Assembly: GCF_014529535.1 (NCBI RefSeq)
Contig: NW_023503423.1
Span: 4,388,473-4,452,472 of the forward strand
Source: Bradysia coprophila
Lineage: Eukaryota; Arthropoda; Insecta; Diptera; Sciaridae
Direction of reading: 5' to 3'
Length of the DNA: 64,000 nt
Below the pieces are notes generated by a model. It worked only from the letters and a program-made list of their open reading frames with translations, was not told the origin of the DNA and did not search any database. Of this stretch, positions 49,401 to 59,878 are shown piece after piece. Numbering within the stretch: position 1 is the first letter of the stretch; each line of letters starts with the position of its first letter. Position numbers and translations under genes: made by a program.

Positions 49401-52360
49401 AAATATTTTTTTCTATTTTATTATTTTGTTAATGTCAATCGATTCCAAACACACTTTAAAACATTTTGGTCCAAAAAAAATATGAAAAACCACTTAAAAC
49501 AGCAAAGATATCTCAATTTTAGTTTTCATTTCCATACTAAATCGCAAAATAGAAAAACTGACAGATCGTAACAAAGGAGAAAAAAGCTCTCTCTGACGTA
49601 TAAATTTATACGACTAATGGCGTGGATTTGGAAACTTTTCGTTTGGTGAATTCCAAAATTACTCACTTGAATATCCACAAATGTTCCCAAAATACATTGG
49701 ACGTAAAGTTGAATAAAGCAAAAGAGACAAAATCCATAACCAGATATCCAACCATTCTGAAGCAATAAGAGAAAGGAATTCTTAAAAAAATATTTCTTTC
49801 GTTAAAATTTCAACTGAATTCACGCTGTAAGTGCGCTACAAATTCAAAATGTAACGTGCGAAGGTCTATCTAACGCAGCGTTGAATCGTATCATTTTCAT
49901 ATAAGAAAGTTCTCTTAAAATTCAAATTTCGAGGCGCGCACTTACCGTAAGTGACCTACGGCATCGACAATACCCATCATTTGCCCTTCAATTTATGCTT
50001 CTAATTAGACCCGTACGAAGTACTGGGGTCTTATGCGTTTACGCATACGTCCGTAACACGTCGAATTGGACTCCCTGAGTAAGGGGAAACCTATTGTGGT
50101 TGTCTAGAGATGCCAAATCAGTGAGAAAAAAAATGTCCGTCTGTCCGTCTGTCCGTCTGCACGATAACTTGAGTAAAACGCATCCGATTTTGAAAATTCT
50201 TTTTTTTCCCGTTTGGTAATGTCAAAAGACAGGCTAAGTTCGAAGATGAGTGATTTTGGATCGACCCTTCCCGAGCTGTGGCCCAATAAGTGCTTTACGG
50301 TTTTTCGAAGATATATCCGGACATTCAAACGTTACACTTGTAACTGATACGTCAAATAAAAGGTATTTACAATACCGATCGACAAAAAAAAAGTTTATGG
50401 AAATCTGATGACCGACTCGTGAGTTAGACCCCTTGGTGTGAAACAGGCACAGGGCGGCAAGCAGTTTTTGCTTGTAGGTCGGCCACATTTCAACATTTTT
50501 CGTCTGTTTTAGCTTTATTAGATAGGTATTGACCGTACCAATCAGGGAAAAAAAAGTTTTTGAAATTATGTTCTCCGGAGCGTGAGCTAGGTCTCTTGGA
50601 GTGAGCTCTTATCTGGCTACTCGGCCGTACAGTGAACGTGGAGTATTTTGTCAATATCTCGAGTAAATTTTGACCGAATTTCATGAATTTTTTTTTGTTT
50701 GAAAGGTATTAACGAATGTAAAGCGTCGGTAAAATTTCAGGTCTCCTAACAAAATGGCTGCCGGTGGCCATATTGGATTTTAGTAAAATTGAAATATCTT
50801 GGGAAAAATGGTACTTAGAGTGTTTCTGTTAACATGAAATAATTTGTTATGTGTGTGGGGTGTTTCAGGCATTCCATATATGGATATCTATATATATCTA
50901 TATTCAACTATATTGAGCTATATACAGGCATATAGAGCTATATAATAGCATATTCCTCTGTGAAATGTTTATTTACAGGTAAATATAGCGGTATATAGCT
51001 GTTTAAATAGGAATTTATGAAAGTTGACTTCGTACGGGGCTGTCTATATTGCCTCCGGCAATTTATTTGTATATGCTAACAAGGCAAAGAAAGATAATGT
51101 AAGTGATTTTAAAGGGCGAATAGCTCTTCAGTAGAGAATGAAGTAAAAGAAATGAAGAGTTTCACAGTAAAGGCTTTTGATACGAATAGGTGTTTCGTAC
51201 GGGTCGGCGTTAGCTATGTTTTTATTTAACAATACCGTATGACCTTCAGCACATACTTACATTTAATGCAGCATAGACCGAACAAATCAATGAAACATAC
51301 AATGCGCAAATTGAATGAAACGTAATGGCGCCAAACAATCTTTGAAGGCATCGCAGGTATCTGAAAAATATCTAAAATTCAGAAATCAGCCCAAGACTAG
51401 CCTCCTCCGGATAAATTGCCTGTGAATGTCGTTGTACTTTCTGCAAATGTTCTTTAGAAAACTGTCCTTGTATTGTGTCGAGTAAGTTTCCACTTCCTTT
51501 GAAAATTCTTCATAATCATCCAAATCGTGAACCAACAGCGTTACCAACGATTTGAATTCCATTAAAAGGGTCACTACCGCCACATCGAAGGCAACGCTTC
51601 CGAGAACACCGAGAAAACCGAACAGCAACATAAAGCTCTGTCCGATTAGATAACCTTTTATGACTGTTTGATCTACAAAAGGGAATTCAATGCGCATAAT
51701 TGGTACCAGCTGACCCTCGGTAACGTAGGCATGTATTGGGTACAGTACAAATACTGCGAAACAGAGAACAGATACGACTATAAAAATCTTGACTGTATTG
51801 AATGCATCGTTCATTTCCTTGACAAGATCATCCGATCGACGTCCACTTGTATGGCTGATAAGAATGTTCTCGAAAAATCTATACATCGGGACCACTTGAT
51901 TCATGTCCCTCAAAACCAATATGAACTTCAACGTGGCCTGCAATCGGGTATATTTTGGGTGCATTGATTACTTTTCGTTAAAATGTTTCACTTAGTGGAT
52001 CAGGACCATACATACCGGTATCAATACACCGTATATACAGATCACTTCCAGCAACAATGGAATACTGGGCCAAATGACAACTATTGTGTAAAAAAGACAA
52101 ACAAAGGCGAAGCAAATCGTGGATGCTGTGAATACCATTCGTGCATTGATTTTCGCTTCTCTGAATGCACTGAGACCCACTACAAATGCCATCAAATCGA
52201 TCCACGTCCAAATAGTTCGATACAATTTCAAATGTTTGGCTTCGATGAAGTTTTTATCGTCCTTGTCTGCATTAGAATTGATTGGTTTGACTAAGACAAC
52301 ATGCGACTGACGTTGTCGGTCCAATGCATTCCGAAGTTTCGATTTCCATGTAGCCCACAT
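46428..52360 (-). CDS. Odorant receptor (7tm_6 family), copy A, six exons
   Basis: Minus-strand exons 52360-52016, 51937-51420, 51360-51261, 49756-49667, 46726-46568 and 46478-46428 join in phase to about 420 residues. The protein has repeated hydrophobic segments (IWTWIDLMAFVVGLSAF, ICFAFVCLFYTIVVIWPSI, FIVVSVLCFAVFVLYPIHAY, GYLIGQSFMLLFGFLG, FGAITFHSICALYVSLICSV, YGFCLFCFIQLYVQCILGTF) and the typical receptor C-terminus (PWHEYPITVQKIFLLLIHA, then ITKSIFSYYTAISSLT stop). Insect odorant receptors form ligand-gated channels with Orco in sensory neurons. The start is uncertain: I used the first in-frame Met (MWATWKSK), but the frame is open upstream to an acceptor at about 52420 and the paralogue lacks this Met, so a first exon may be missing. 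Intron 2 appears to be GC-AG. Introns 3 and 4 are swollen by repeats. Confidence 0.85.
46796..47640. other. Inserted DNA of unknown kind in receptor intron 4
   Basis: This stretch is absent from the paralogous intron at 63 kb. It carries short direct repeats (CTGAAATGCCT...AAAAT, 46928-46975) and a richer base composition than the flanks. No coding frame or element ends could be assigned. Confidence 0.5.
47645..47918. mobile_element. Foldback element with a duplicated left end
   Basis: TAGTGTTTTTGGGACTAAGC, then CTAACA, is present twice in tandem at the left and once in complement at the right (TGTTAGCCTTAGTCCCAAAA, then ACACCA). GCCCATTTTACTT inside the left end pairs with AAGTAAAATGGGC on the right. 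Confidence 0.75.
48253..48535. mobile_element. Foldback block in receptor intron 4 (shared with copy C)
   Basis: GCAAAGTACTTTATCAGGCT on the left and AGCCTAATAAAGTACTTTGC on the right are inverted. ATGGCCTGCGGCCTCTTTTC pairs with GAAAAGAGGCCGCAGGCCAT. The same block is present at about 63371-63653, so it predates the A/C duplication. Confidence 0.8.
48555..48706. mobile_element. Foldback MITE 'CAATGAAAGT...AGGTATGGTC', copy in receptor A
   Basis: CAATGAAAGTGTAAAACAGG at the left and CCTGTTCTAGACTTTCATTG at the right are inverted; GGTATGGTC and GACCATACC continue the arms. Its ends resemble the element at 31081-31289. The copy at 63674-63825 is nearly identical and at the homologous position. 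Confidence 0.8.
48775..48905. mobile_element. Foldback MITE with ACGAGCGAAGCGAGT core
   Basis: GTATTTTTCGTACCAAGACA...TTTTTTCAGCACCAG pairs with its complement on the right, around the palindromic core CCTTACGAGCGAAGCGAGTA. A half copy lies at 30305-30382, and shorter core variants near 29100 and 55135. It is absent at the homologous site in copy C (near 63888). Confidence 0.8.
48910..49156. mobile_element. Foldback MITE 'TTGTGCATCGGACAACTGAA'
   Basis: TTGTGCATCGGACAACTGAA, then AT, at the left and ATTTCAGTTGTCGGATGCAC, then AA, at the right are exact complements. Directly next to the element at 48775-48905; both are missing from copy C, where GAGTGACATAAAAGCTTTTT runs through. Confidence 0.82.
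49193..49625. mobile_element. Foldback element 'CCACGCCATTAGTCGTATAA', copy 3, with empty site known
   Basis: Same family as 45481-45906 and 45959-46389. At the homologous place in copy C (63932-63942) the uninterrupted sequence is GGATTATATTTGG. Here it reads GGATTATAT, element, ATTTGG, which shows insertion with a 2-bp AT duplication. It sits 41 bp from the donor of receptor exon 4 and would be spliced out with intron 4. Confidence 0.9.
50007..51062. mobile_element. Structured repeat element 'CGTACGAAGTAC ... CGTACGGGGCT', copy A
   Basis: It starts with hairpin AGACCC-GTACGAAGTACTG-GGGTCT (50007-50031) and a second hairpin TATGCGT/ACGCATA, then GTCCGTCTG repeats (about 3.5), then blocks with ACGATAACTTGAGTAAAACG and GCTAAGTTCGAAGATG. 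It ends with CGTACGGGGCT and the hairpin ATTGCC-TCC-GGCAAT (51048-51062). The same layout is at 60455-62110. It lies in receptor A intron 3. No coding capacity; class unknown (a Helitron-like or other single-strand mechanism is possible because of the terminal hairpins). Confidence 0.65.
50850..51000. repeat. ATATATC / GAGCTATAT degenerate simple repeat
   Basis: A low-complexity run of TATATGGATATCTATATATA, then TATATTGAGCTATATACAGG and similar words, near the end of the structured element. Copy B lacks it, so it expanded locally. Confidence 0.6.
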
Positions 52361-52795
52361 TTTATTCGCTTTAAATGGAAGTTCATTTTCAGTATTTTTC
52401 AATATTTCAAAACGAGCTGCGAAATCAGTTTCCGTTTCTTACTCAGCCTTACCATTCACGCATAAACCCTTTTATAAAAGACGACTTATTGAAGTTGACT
52501 ACTATTGCGATACACAAACGAAACCAATCCGTTGTGAGCAGTCTTTTTCCGTAATTATTTCAAATAAATCCGTCTAGTGATACGTTTCATTTTAACCAAG
52601 GTCTCTAGGTTTTAACCAAGGTTTTCTACAGTCAGAGCCGAATTGGAACACAATCGATTCTTTGCATACTTTTCTTCTTTCGCTTTCATTGGACAAAATA
52701 TAAATAGAGGACTTCGGCAACTGGCAATATAATCCATTCCAAAGCACTGATCCTAGCAGTAACATAGAAAATATTTGGAGGCCCATAGTGTCAGA
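52361..52795. other. Upstream flank of receptor copy A
   Basis: It includes the open frame continuing upstream of the Met used for copy A up to an acceptor-like TTTCGCAG at about 52421, and TATAAAAG on the minus strand near 52475. The minus-strand frame at 52592-52855 contains SMLLLGSVLWNGLYC, which looks like a receptor membrane segment; it may be a stray exon fragment. I could not connect a first exon. Confidence 0.4.
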
Positions 52796-53612
52796 ATAGG
52801 CTTCACCAATACTCTCTCTAGCAAACAAACTCTCAGCTCTATGTGTCAAATTCACACCTTGTTTCTTTGTGTTCTACCACGGCAGAGTAAAGTAAACCAG
52901 GGAGGAGCGCTTGTTTTGACTAGATACTTGTTATATCTTTGTGTTTTGCGAGTAAAATTTTTTAATAGACATGTTGCATAATCGTGAAATCACATCGAAC
53001 CATTTTTAAATGAAATTTGATGTTAAATTAAGCATAATTTACCACTACACCTTATCAAAATATTCTTTAGGTTTTTTTTAAATTAATGAAGAACATTAAT
53101 TTCAGAGGAAAGTATGACTCAGCCTAGTGCGGTCGTGCATATGTAATACATACACTAACACACTCGCAAAGCTGCGCTTACGTCATTAGTTGTTCGTCTA
53201 TTTACGTACCAATATAAAAAAACGAAAATATTAACAAACACTTATTCGAACGTAAACAACTACTCGCAAATGAGAATGATGACTTAGATGAATTAGGAAA
53301 ATTTAAATTGCTGATTTAAAATACTAATTCACTTAAGAGATGTGTAAGATTGTGTATTTCAGGGTTTTGAAACCCGAATAAAATATTACCAGAAGACCAT
53401 GCAAGTTGTCTGTTTATTTATTTATGTCATTGTATTTGACGTTTCAAGTATGAACCGCTCATGTCAGGTTTATTTTACTCTGCCGTGATTCTACAAACAC
53501 CATTCTACATTTTGACTGACTACACTGTAACCAACATGTAAATTCCAAAGGCTAATTGATTCTTTCACTTCCTTAAAAAAAGTAGTTGGTTTGCTAGGGA
53601 GAGTGTTGGCTT
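52796..53612. mobile_element. MITE 'CCAATACTCTCTCTAGCAAAC' with another element inserted in it
   Basis: The outer ends CCAATACTCTCTCTAGCAAA, then C, and the complement of TTTGCTAGGGAGAGTGTTGG match a short intact copy at about 55451-55643. Inside, a second element (52879-53487) splits it. Removing that insert restores the wording of the intact copy (CAAATTCACACCTT...CTTTGT then ACAAACAC). Confidence 0.8.
52879..53487. mobile_element. Nested element with TIR 'CACGGCAGAGTAAARTAAACC'
   Basis: CACGGCAGAGTAAAGTAAACC is mirrored at the right by GGTTTATTTTACTCTGCCGTG (one mismatch). GTTCTAC on the left and ATTCTAC on the right flank it, a 7-bp near-exact target duplication. The interior (about 560 bp) has no transposase frame. 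Confidence 0.8.
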
Positions 53613-54009
53613 CACACTTCTTTCTTTAAAACAGTAGTCGTATTTTCTTCTTGTCAGTTAAAACACACCACACATGCAGATATTTGTATCAACATTTGGA
53701 AGATGTTTGATGTGTGACATAGGAGTGTTTGCTAGAAGTGCTATGCCATTCACAAATTAGGGCGTCGCATACATTTTTATCTGAAACGGGTGAATTCATT
53801 GTTAAGAAAACAAATAAACTGGAAATTCTGACTAAAAAGTTTATTGAACAATTTGAAGTAATCAGAAAATGTTTATTCCCTTGACTGAAAGTCATGGGTC
53901 TTATGGATGATAAACACCCTAAAATGTTTGTCACACAATGTTTACTACTATGATTGAAAATGCATGAATGTATGACCAAAAACCTTAAATATAGAAAATG
54001 TTTGTCACA

Positions 54010-54950
54010 CTTTGATGATTCCTTGATAACACGATAACTTGACTAATTCTCAACGGATTTCCAAAAACTTTTTTTTAATCGACGGGGAATTGAATTCCTG
54101 AGGTTAAGTTCGAAGATGGGCTATGACGGTCGTGTGATCTTAGAGATATTCCCAAAAGAATTCTTGTCTCGTCCCTTGATAACACGATAACTCGAGTAGT
54201 TTTCAACGGATTTCCAAAAACTTTTTTTTATTTCACGGGGAATTAAATTCCTCAGGTTAAGTTCGAAGATGGGTCGTAACGGATGGGTGATCTCAGAGAT
54301 CTTCCCAAAAGAATTTTTGTCTTGTCGCTTGATTCCACGATAACTCGAGTAGTGTTCGAAATATTTCCAAAAACTTTTTATAATCGACAGCGAATTAAAT
54401 TCCTCAGGTTAAGTTCGAAGATGGGTCGTAACGGACGGTTGATCTTAGAGATATTCCCAAAAGAATTTTTGTCTTGTTTCTTGATAACACGATAACTTAA
54501 GTAATTCTCAACGGATTTCCAAAAACTTTGTTTTAATCTACGGGGAATTGAATTCCTGAGGCTAAGTTCGAAGATGGACTATAACAGACGGGTGATCTTA
54601 GAGATATTCCCAAAAGAATTCTTGTCTTGTCGCTTGATTGCACGATAACTCGAGTTGTTTTCGATGGATTTCCAAAATGTTTTTTTTTTTAATCGACAGC
54701 GAATTAAATTGCTGAGGTTAAGTTCGAAGATAGGTCATAACGGACGGGTGATCTTAGAGATATTCACAAAAGAATTTTTGTCTCGTTCCTAGATAACACG
54801 ATAACTTCACGTAATCCTCAACGGATTTCAAAAACTTTTTTTATTAGACGGGGAATTACATTCCCGAGGCTAAGTTCAAAGATGGGCTATAACATAACGG
54901 TCGGGGGATCTGAGAGATATTCCCAAAAGAATTTAAGTTGAGTAATTCTT
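54010..54950. repeat. Tandem array, about 155-bp unit, six copies
   Basis: Units start at CACGATAACT near 54030, 54184, 54338, 54489, 54641 and 54797. Each has GGATTTCCAAAAACTTTTTT, GGTTAAGTTCGAAGATGGG and CTTAGAGATATTCCCAAAAG, then GAATT. The phrases ACGATAACTTGAGTA and AAGTTCGAAGATG are shared with the structured repeat elements at 50 and 60 kb, so the array may have expanded from one. Confidence 0.88.
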
Positions 54951-55450
54951 AATGGTTTTCCACAAAAGAAAATTATAAATACTAAAAAAGAAATTTTTGG
55001 GTTAAGTTCGTTAATGGAATATACTGGAATAAAATTCTAGGATTTATTCAAAAAAAAAAAAAAAATGTGTAATATCTTGGTATCGATGATAAGAAAAAAA
55101 TTAAAGTTTGGACGAGTGTGAACTTTGCGGCCAGAGCGAAGCGAGGGCCGTAATCACACGAGTTCCATTTTTATTTAAGAGGTAAGCGAGAAATTCGTAC
55201 CTTTCCAGGGCGACAATAAAACTTAAGAGGCTGGGTGAGACAGTTGAGACAGTTGGAAAAATTGTCATCAATAGCAATAAATTAACGTATAAGTTACCAT
55301 TGTACTATAGCATACCAATAAAAGGTGTCAAAACATGGTCTCATTCTTCCATGTTTTTATAAAAAAAAACTTTACCAGCTCTAAAAAATGTGAGCAGTGT
55401 AACGAAATTTTCATAAACTGCTTAGTTTTCTCATGGTTGGTCAAACTGCT

Positions 55451-55643
55451 ACAACCAATACCCTCTCTAGCAAACAAACTACTTTTATTAAGGTGGTAAA
55501 AGAATCAAGTAGCCTTTACATGTAAATTACAGCTTAGTTAGTCAAAATGTAGAATAGTGTTTGTAAAATACAAAGAAATAAGGTGTGAATTTGACATAGA
55601 GAATTGAGAGTTTGGTTGCTAGAGAGAGTATTGCTACAACCTA
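55451..55643. mobile_element. MITE 'CCAATACYCTCTCTAGCAAAC', intact short copy
   Basis: CCAATACCCTCTCTAGCAAA, then C, at the left and its complement GTTTGGTTGCTAGAGAGAGT, then ATTG, at the right. About 193 bp, non-coding. It serves as the uninterrupted reference for the copy at 52796-53612. Confidence 0.78.
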
Positions 55644-56611
55644 ATCTGTTTTATATTGAAAGCTAACAATTCGTGGTCGTTATTGCAGTCGTACATACTT
55701 GAAAAATGATTCTGGTGGAAAGATATCATCAAAAGACAGTATTTAAAAATCACCCAAATGTATACTTTTCAGCAAAGCATCGATGCCTCTTAAGTACTGA
55801 AAATACGTATGAGCCATTTTGAAGTACGTGATATGAACGAAGTTTTTTATGTGGATTGAGAATCTGTGGTATTCAAGTAAAGGGAATAAGAATCTCTGAG
55901 CTAAACTTTGCTACTGGACGCATGTACTTTTATATAACTTTTAGAGTGATTTTTTTTTGCTCGGATTACAAAAATCTTCTTGAGAAAATTAGTCAGTCAG
56001 TCAAGGGATCTGACCCATCCAAAAGATGGGACCTAGTATTTAAAGTTAAGCAAAGTAAAATCACTAAATTGTTCCAAAAAATGTTAAAATTGGATGTTGA
56101 TTTCTCAGGAATTTAAAAAATATTTCGCCTTTGTGCGGCTAGCTACAAGTAGTTAGCACACAAAATAGTCATTAGTTTCGCCAACTGACGAGATCTTCTG
56201 GTAATACTACCTGAATGTGAAGAGCATGTTCCCTTAAATGCATGTTTAAATACAAGCCGCCGAGACCCCTCAACGATGTAGGAATGGATTCGTGTTGCAT
56301 AATTAAGTCAATTGATTGATTGAAAAATAATTTGTTTTAATGAAATTCGTAATATAAAAAAATTATTAAATTTGCAACCTTCATTTCCACAGAACACAGG
56401 TTACTTTGCTTCCATGACATGGAATCCATGTTAATGATAATTTATTGGTAATATTTGTCTAATATTCGAATACGATTTATTCTGTGAATACAAAATCGTC
56501 ACTGCTCAAGCAGCCAAGAAGCGACAAAGTTTTTTTTTGCGTGAATATTTCTTTATTTGCGATTATTGAAAGCTCTACATAAAATTGATTTGCTTGTTCG
56601 TCATTTTCTCG
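55644..56611. other. Spacer between receptor copies, no gene supported
   Basis: A plus-strand frame at 55856-56116 (86 codons, starting with TTG) has no recognised relatives. The last 120 bases (GAATATTTCTTTATTTGCG..., GAAAGCTCTACA) resemble the 3' flank of receptor copy C near 62320-62360, so they are probably the old 3' end of copy B. Confidence 0.5.
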
Positions 56612-57019
56612 TTAAGTTAGACTACTAATCGCAGTATAGTACGAGAAGATACTTTTTGTTATCTGAAATCATTGAAAAACGTTTAACTCAGTAATAACCT
56701 CTGTAGCCTCTCGGGGACCCTTATTGTTCTCATACCTTCTAAAATTGATTTTACTTTAGGTGACGTAAGATAGTGAAAGGTACAAGTGGAAATTTATGAG
56801 AGTTATTGAATTATTAAGGCATTTTAAACCAGGACCGCATCGGAGAAAACTTGAAAAAGCTGAAGTTATATTTTTGATGAACAATAAGTGTTAGAGCGCT
56901 TATGGAATTCTATCGTTAGTCGGTCAAAACCATAATTTCTTTCCGTCATTAAGGCAGGTGCAGAGAGCTGTTGCAAACGAACGAGAGGGTATTGGCAGTT
57001 GCCATTGTTTCAGGTGTAA

Positions 57020-59280
57020 GGCAAATGAATGAATGAATGAATGAAATTTATTACACCGCCAAATACTGGCTGAAAAATTGATAGGTGATGACAATTGTTT
57101 TAAGAATACATAGCTTAAGACCTTAACTAAAAGCAGTTAAAATCTCCACAGAAAAAATATTTTTGTAAAAAAACTCGATTTTTTATACATTTTCCATAGC
57201 TGGGAACGGTCGTGACCTCTTGTGAAGTACAAATTACATCTTGGGTGACCATTTATTGACTGCAAATGAACGATGCGCATCTCTGCTTTACAATAAGCCC
57301 ATATTCGGTGAAAGCAATTGAGTTCCTGATATTTTTATGAAGTCAAATAAATGATGTTTTCCACCTACTACGAAGTAAGAAGAAAGCAACATTTTCAAGG
57401 ACAATGATCGCACGGTTCAGCACAATTTCGAGCTGAACATGTAATTTTGATTTAGTTTATTTCATTCCTATCGCTCCAGCCTGTTTGAACACCAAAAACA
57501 AGTTGAAAACACTGAAAAATATGGGTCTATTGGAGCGACATTTTACTTCGACTAACTTTGTGGCTTGCAACACAATTTTTCTGGGGTGTATTATACGTGG
57601 AACAAAAGAGGGTAAGTCCAGCTGCAACACCCTATAGTCAGTTCCGCGGAAAAGTTCTGTTGGAAGCCAGCAGCACTGTCCAAACATTCACCATATTTTG
57701 GGTCATAAGTCCAGAACGGGTGGCTGTCCTTACCGATGATTATACTCGTTTTGAAGGTCTGCTAGAGGCCTATATTCCTACAACATTTCACATTTTAGAA
57801 AGATTTCTATCTCGAGCTATCACCGAAAAACTGTTTTCACGACCCATTGACATGCTATTACTTTCACGTGTTCACTCCGAAAATGGGAAACTAACAGAAA
57901 AAGTAAAAGATCCCTATTTCTCAGAATTGAAAGACGATTCAAACGAGCTATAGCTTGCCCGGATCGCCGAACCATGGTATTCATTTTCACCAAAATTGGT
58001 TCAAGTTTTGGCGATATCACTCTTAATCAGTTTTATCAAACGTGCAACTGGTTGATTCGAAAGATAGTTCGTACCGTACCTCGGTTCCTTTAACAATTTC
58101 AAGGTCGAACGTCTCAGATCATATTCACTCTCACTGTACACAAACTTTAACGAGATCAAACTGTCCTTTGAATATGTCGTATGACATCATTATGTCCGCC
58201 AATTTCCTCCTCAACTCAAGATTTTGAAGCCCAACCTGTTTGATTCGATCGTCGTATGGCACCATGCATCTGAACGAAGTAGCATTTTTGCGACTATCTA
58301 GCAGATAGATGACAAACTGCTTTTGAATCGATTCGATATCGTCCTTGTAGACTTCCGATGACGGGTTCCAGATTACCGATGCATATTCCAATCTCGATCG
58401 TATGCCAAATACAATGTTCGTTGTGTGTCGATTGTGAAGTTGCCATTTTAGTAGTGTTTTATGCATCCAACAATTTGCCTGCACTTTCTTGCTGTCAGCT
58501 CACAGTGTTGACCCAAATGAAACCATCTATCAATCAACATTTCAAGATCTTGACTCGATAAATGCTGAAAACGTAGCACTTTTCGGGGTTGAAGTATAAA
58601 CGGTTTTCATGACACCATTTCAGCACATTGTCGACATCGATTTGCAACATTTTCACGTCGGATACCTTCAGCTAATTTGATTTCGTCTGCAAACATCAAC
58701 GGCCTTACATGTATGATAACGTCCACAATATCGTTAATGAATACAGTAAACGCCAACGGACCAAGCGAACTTCCGGGTGGCACTCCCGATGGAGACTCAT
58801 AAATTCTAGATTTGTCCTCTCCAATCTGTACGTAATTTGACCGTCCCTTGAAATACTGACACAACCATTTCGCTGATTTTTTGCCGATGTCAAACTTTGC
58901 AAACTTCAACATCAACCTTCGAATCCAAACTGAATCGAATGCCACCTTGAAATATCCCGATACTAAATCCAACTGACAACGGTCTCCAAACGCATCATAT
59001 GCCAATATCGATAGATTCAATAAATTCGTGACGACCGATCGTTTACTCCTGAATCCATGTTGCGCTTCGGATAAATGAGGTTGAACGACTTCACTGAGTT
59101 TATTTTTCACTGCCATTTCATGGATTTTCATCGTGATTGGTTGAATTGCGACGACTCTGTAATTCTTAATATCGGTTTTAATGACGAGAGGTTTAATTTC
59201 ATCTGGTCCAGCTCCACTCTTCCACTTTAGTTTCTGAATCACACTTTCAATGTCAAATAACGAGATTTGCACGTCCACTG
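57020..59280 (-). mobile_element. Decayed LINE (Jockey-like), 3' half
   Basis: Minus-strand frames at 59278-58607 and 58484-58131 keep reverse-transcriptase motifs: KNYRVVAIQPITMKIHE, HGFRSKRSVVTNLL, AFDSVW, SGVPPGSSLGPLAFTVFIND and LMFADEIKL (usually FADD, so the catalytic pair is damaged), then the post-polymerase SRLEYASVIWNPSS, IQKQFVIYLL and LELRRKLADIMMSYDI. The frame is broken between the pieces. The 3' end is probably the AATAAATTTC plus (ATTC)4-5 run near 57022-57052. The 5' end is cut at about 59280, where another retroelement fragment begins on the opposite strand. The assignment to the Jockey clade is by motif wording. Confidence 0.75.
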
Positions 59281-59284
59281 CTTC

Positions 59285-59580
59285 ACTAGACTCAACATAA
59301 ATTTAATGTTGAGTGGAAAAGTTTTGCTAAGTATTTGCAGAATAGTATACGGAGCAAGATTATGCGCTTTGACAAAGAAAGACGGCGGCTTACGACCAAT
59401 CGCCATTGGCTCAACTTTTCGAAGGATAACGGCTAAAATTGCTTGTGGTGATGTGAAAGTCGGAGAGTATTTAAGGCCGAAACAAATCGGATTCAACACT
59501 AAAGGTGGTTGTGAAGCTGCAATATACATGCCTGTCGTTCTTATGTTTCAAGGAATAGAAAGAGTCGTAAGATCATTCTT
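59285..59580 (+). pseudogene. Fragment of the second reverse transcriptase type
   Basis: The frame reads SGKVLLSICRIVYGARLCAL, then TKKDGGLRPIAIGSTFRRIT, AKIACG, LRPKQIGFNTKGGCEAAIY. These are fingers/palm motifs of the reverse-transcriptase type whose C-terminal part survives at 10816-11615. The two fragments do not overlap, so together they suggest one element family in this genome. It is truncated at both ends and lies head to head with the LINE fragment. Confidence 0.65.
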
Positions 59581-59878
59581 AAAGTTGAAATCTATAACGA
59601 ATAATATATTTTATTACTCAAACAAATCGTAATTCGTAATCATTACATAATTAGTCAAGTATTACTCGTTATAGATTTCGTATTTTTCGTAATTTTCGTA
59701 ATTATTACGTAATTTTGCCTATTAAAAATCTATTACGACCATTACGATGATTACGATTCGATTACGATTCGATTATTAGTAATTTAATAGATTAAATTAC
59801 GATTAAATCGTTATAGATTTTTAATTTTCGACTATTACGCAATCTATAACTCTAATCTATAACGCCAGTTTTTTCCGT
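59581..59878. repeat. ATTACG/ATTCG low-complexity repeat ending in a MITE terminus
   Basis: Degenerate ATTACGATTCGATTACG and TCGTAATTTTCGTAATTATT words fill the stretch, with ATCTATAACG-like words on both sides in opposite orientation. It ends at GTTTTTTCCGTG (59865-59876), the terminus of the family at 43739-44068, directly at the break in receptor exon 1. It may be an expanded member of that family. Confidence 0.6.

Noticed and set aside
55856-56116. 86-codon frame, lysine-rich
   Set aside because: TTG start, no relatives recognised, no splice context between receptor copies.
57558-57953. 131-codon plus-strand frame
   Set aside because: Lies opposite the 3' part of the decayed LINE and has no recognised domain.
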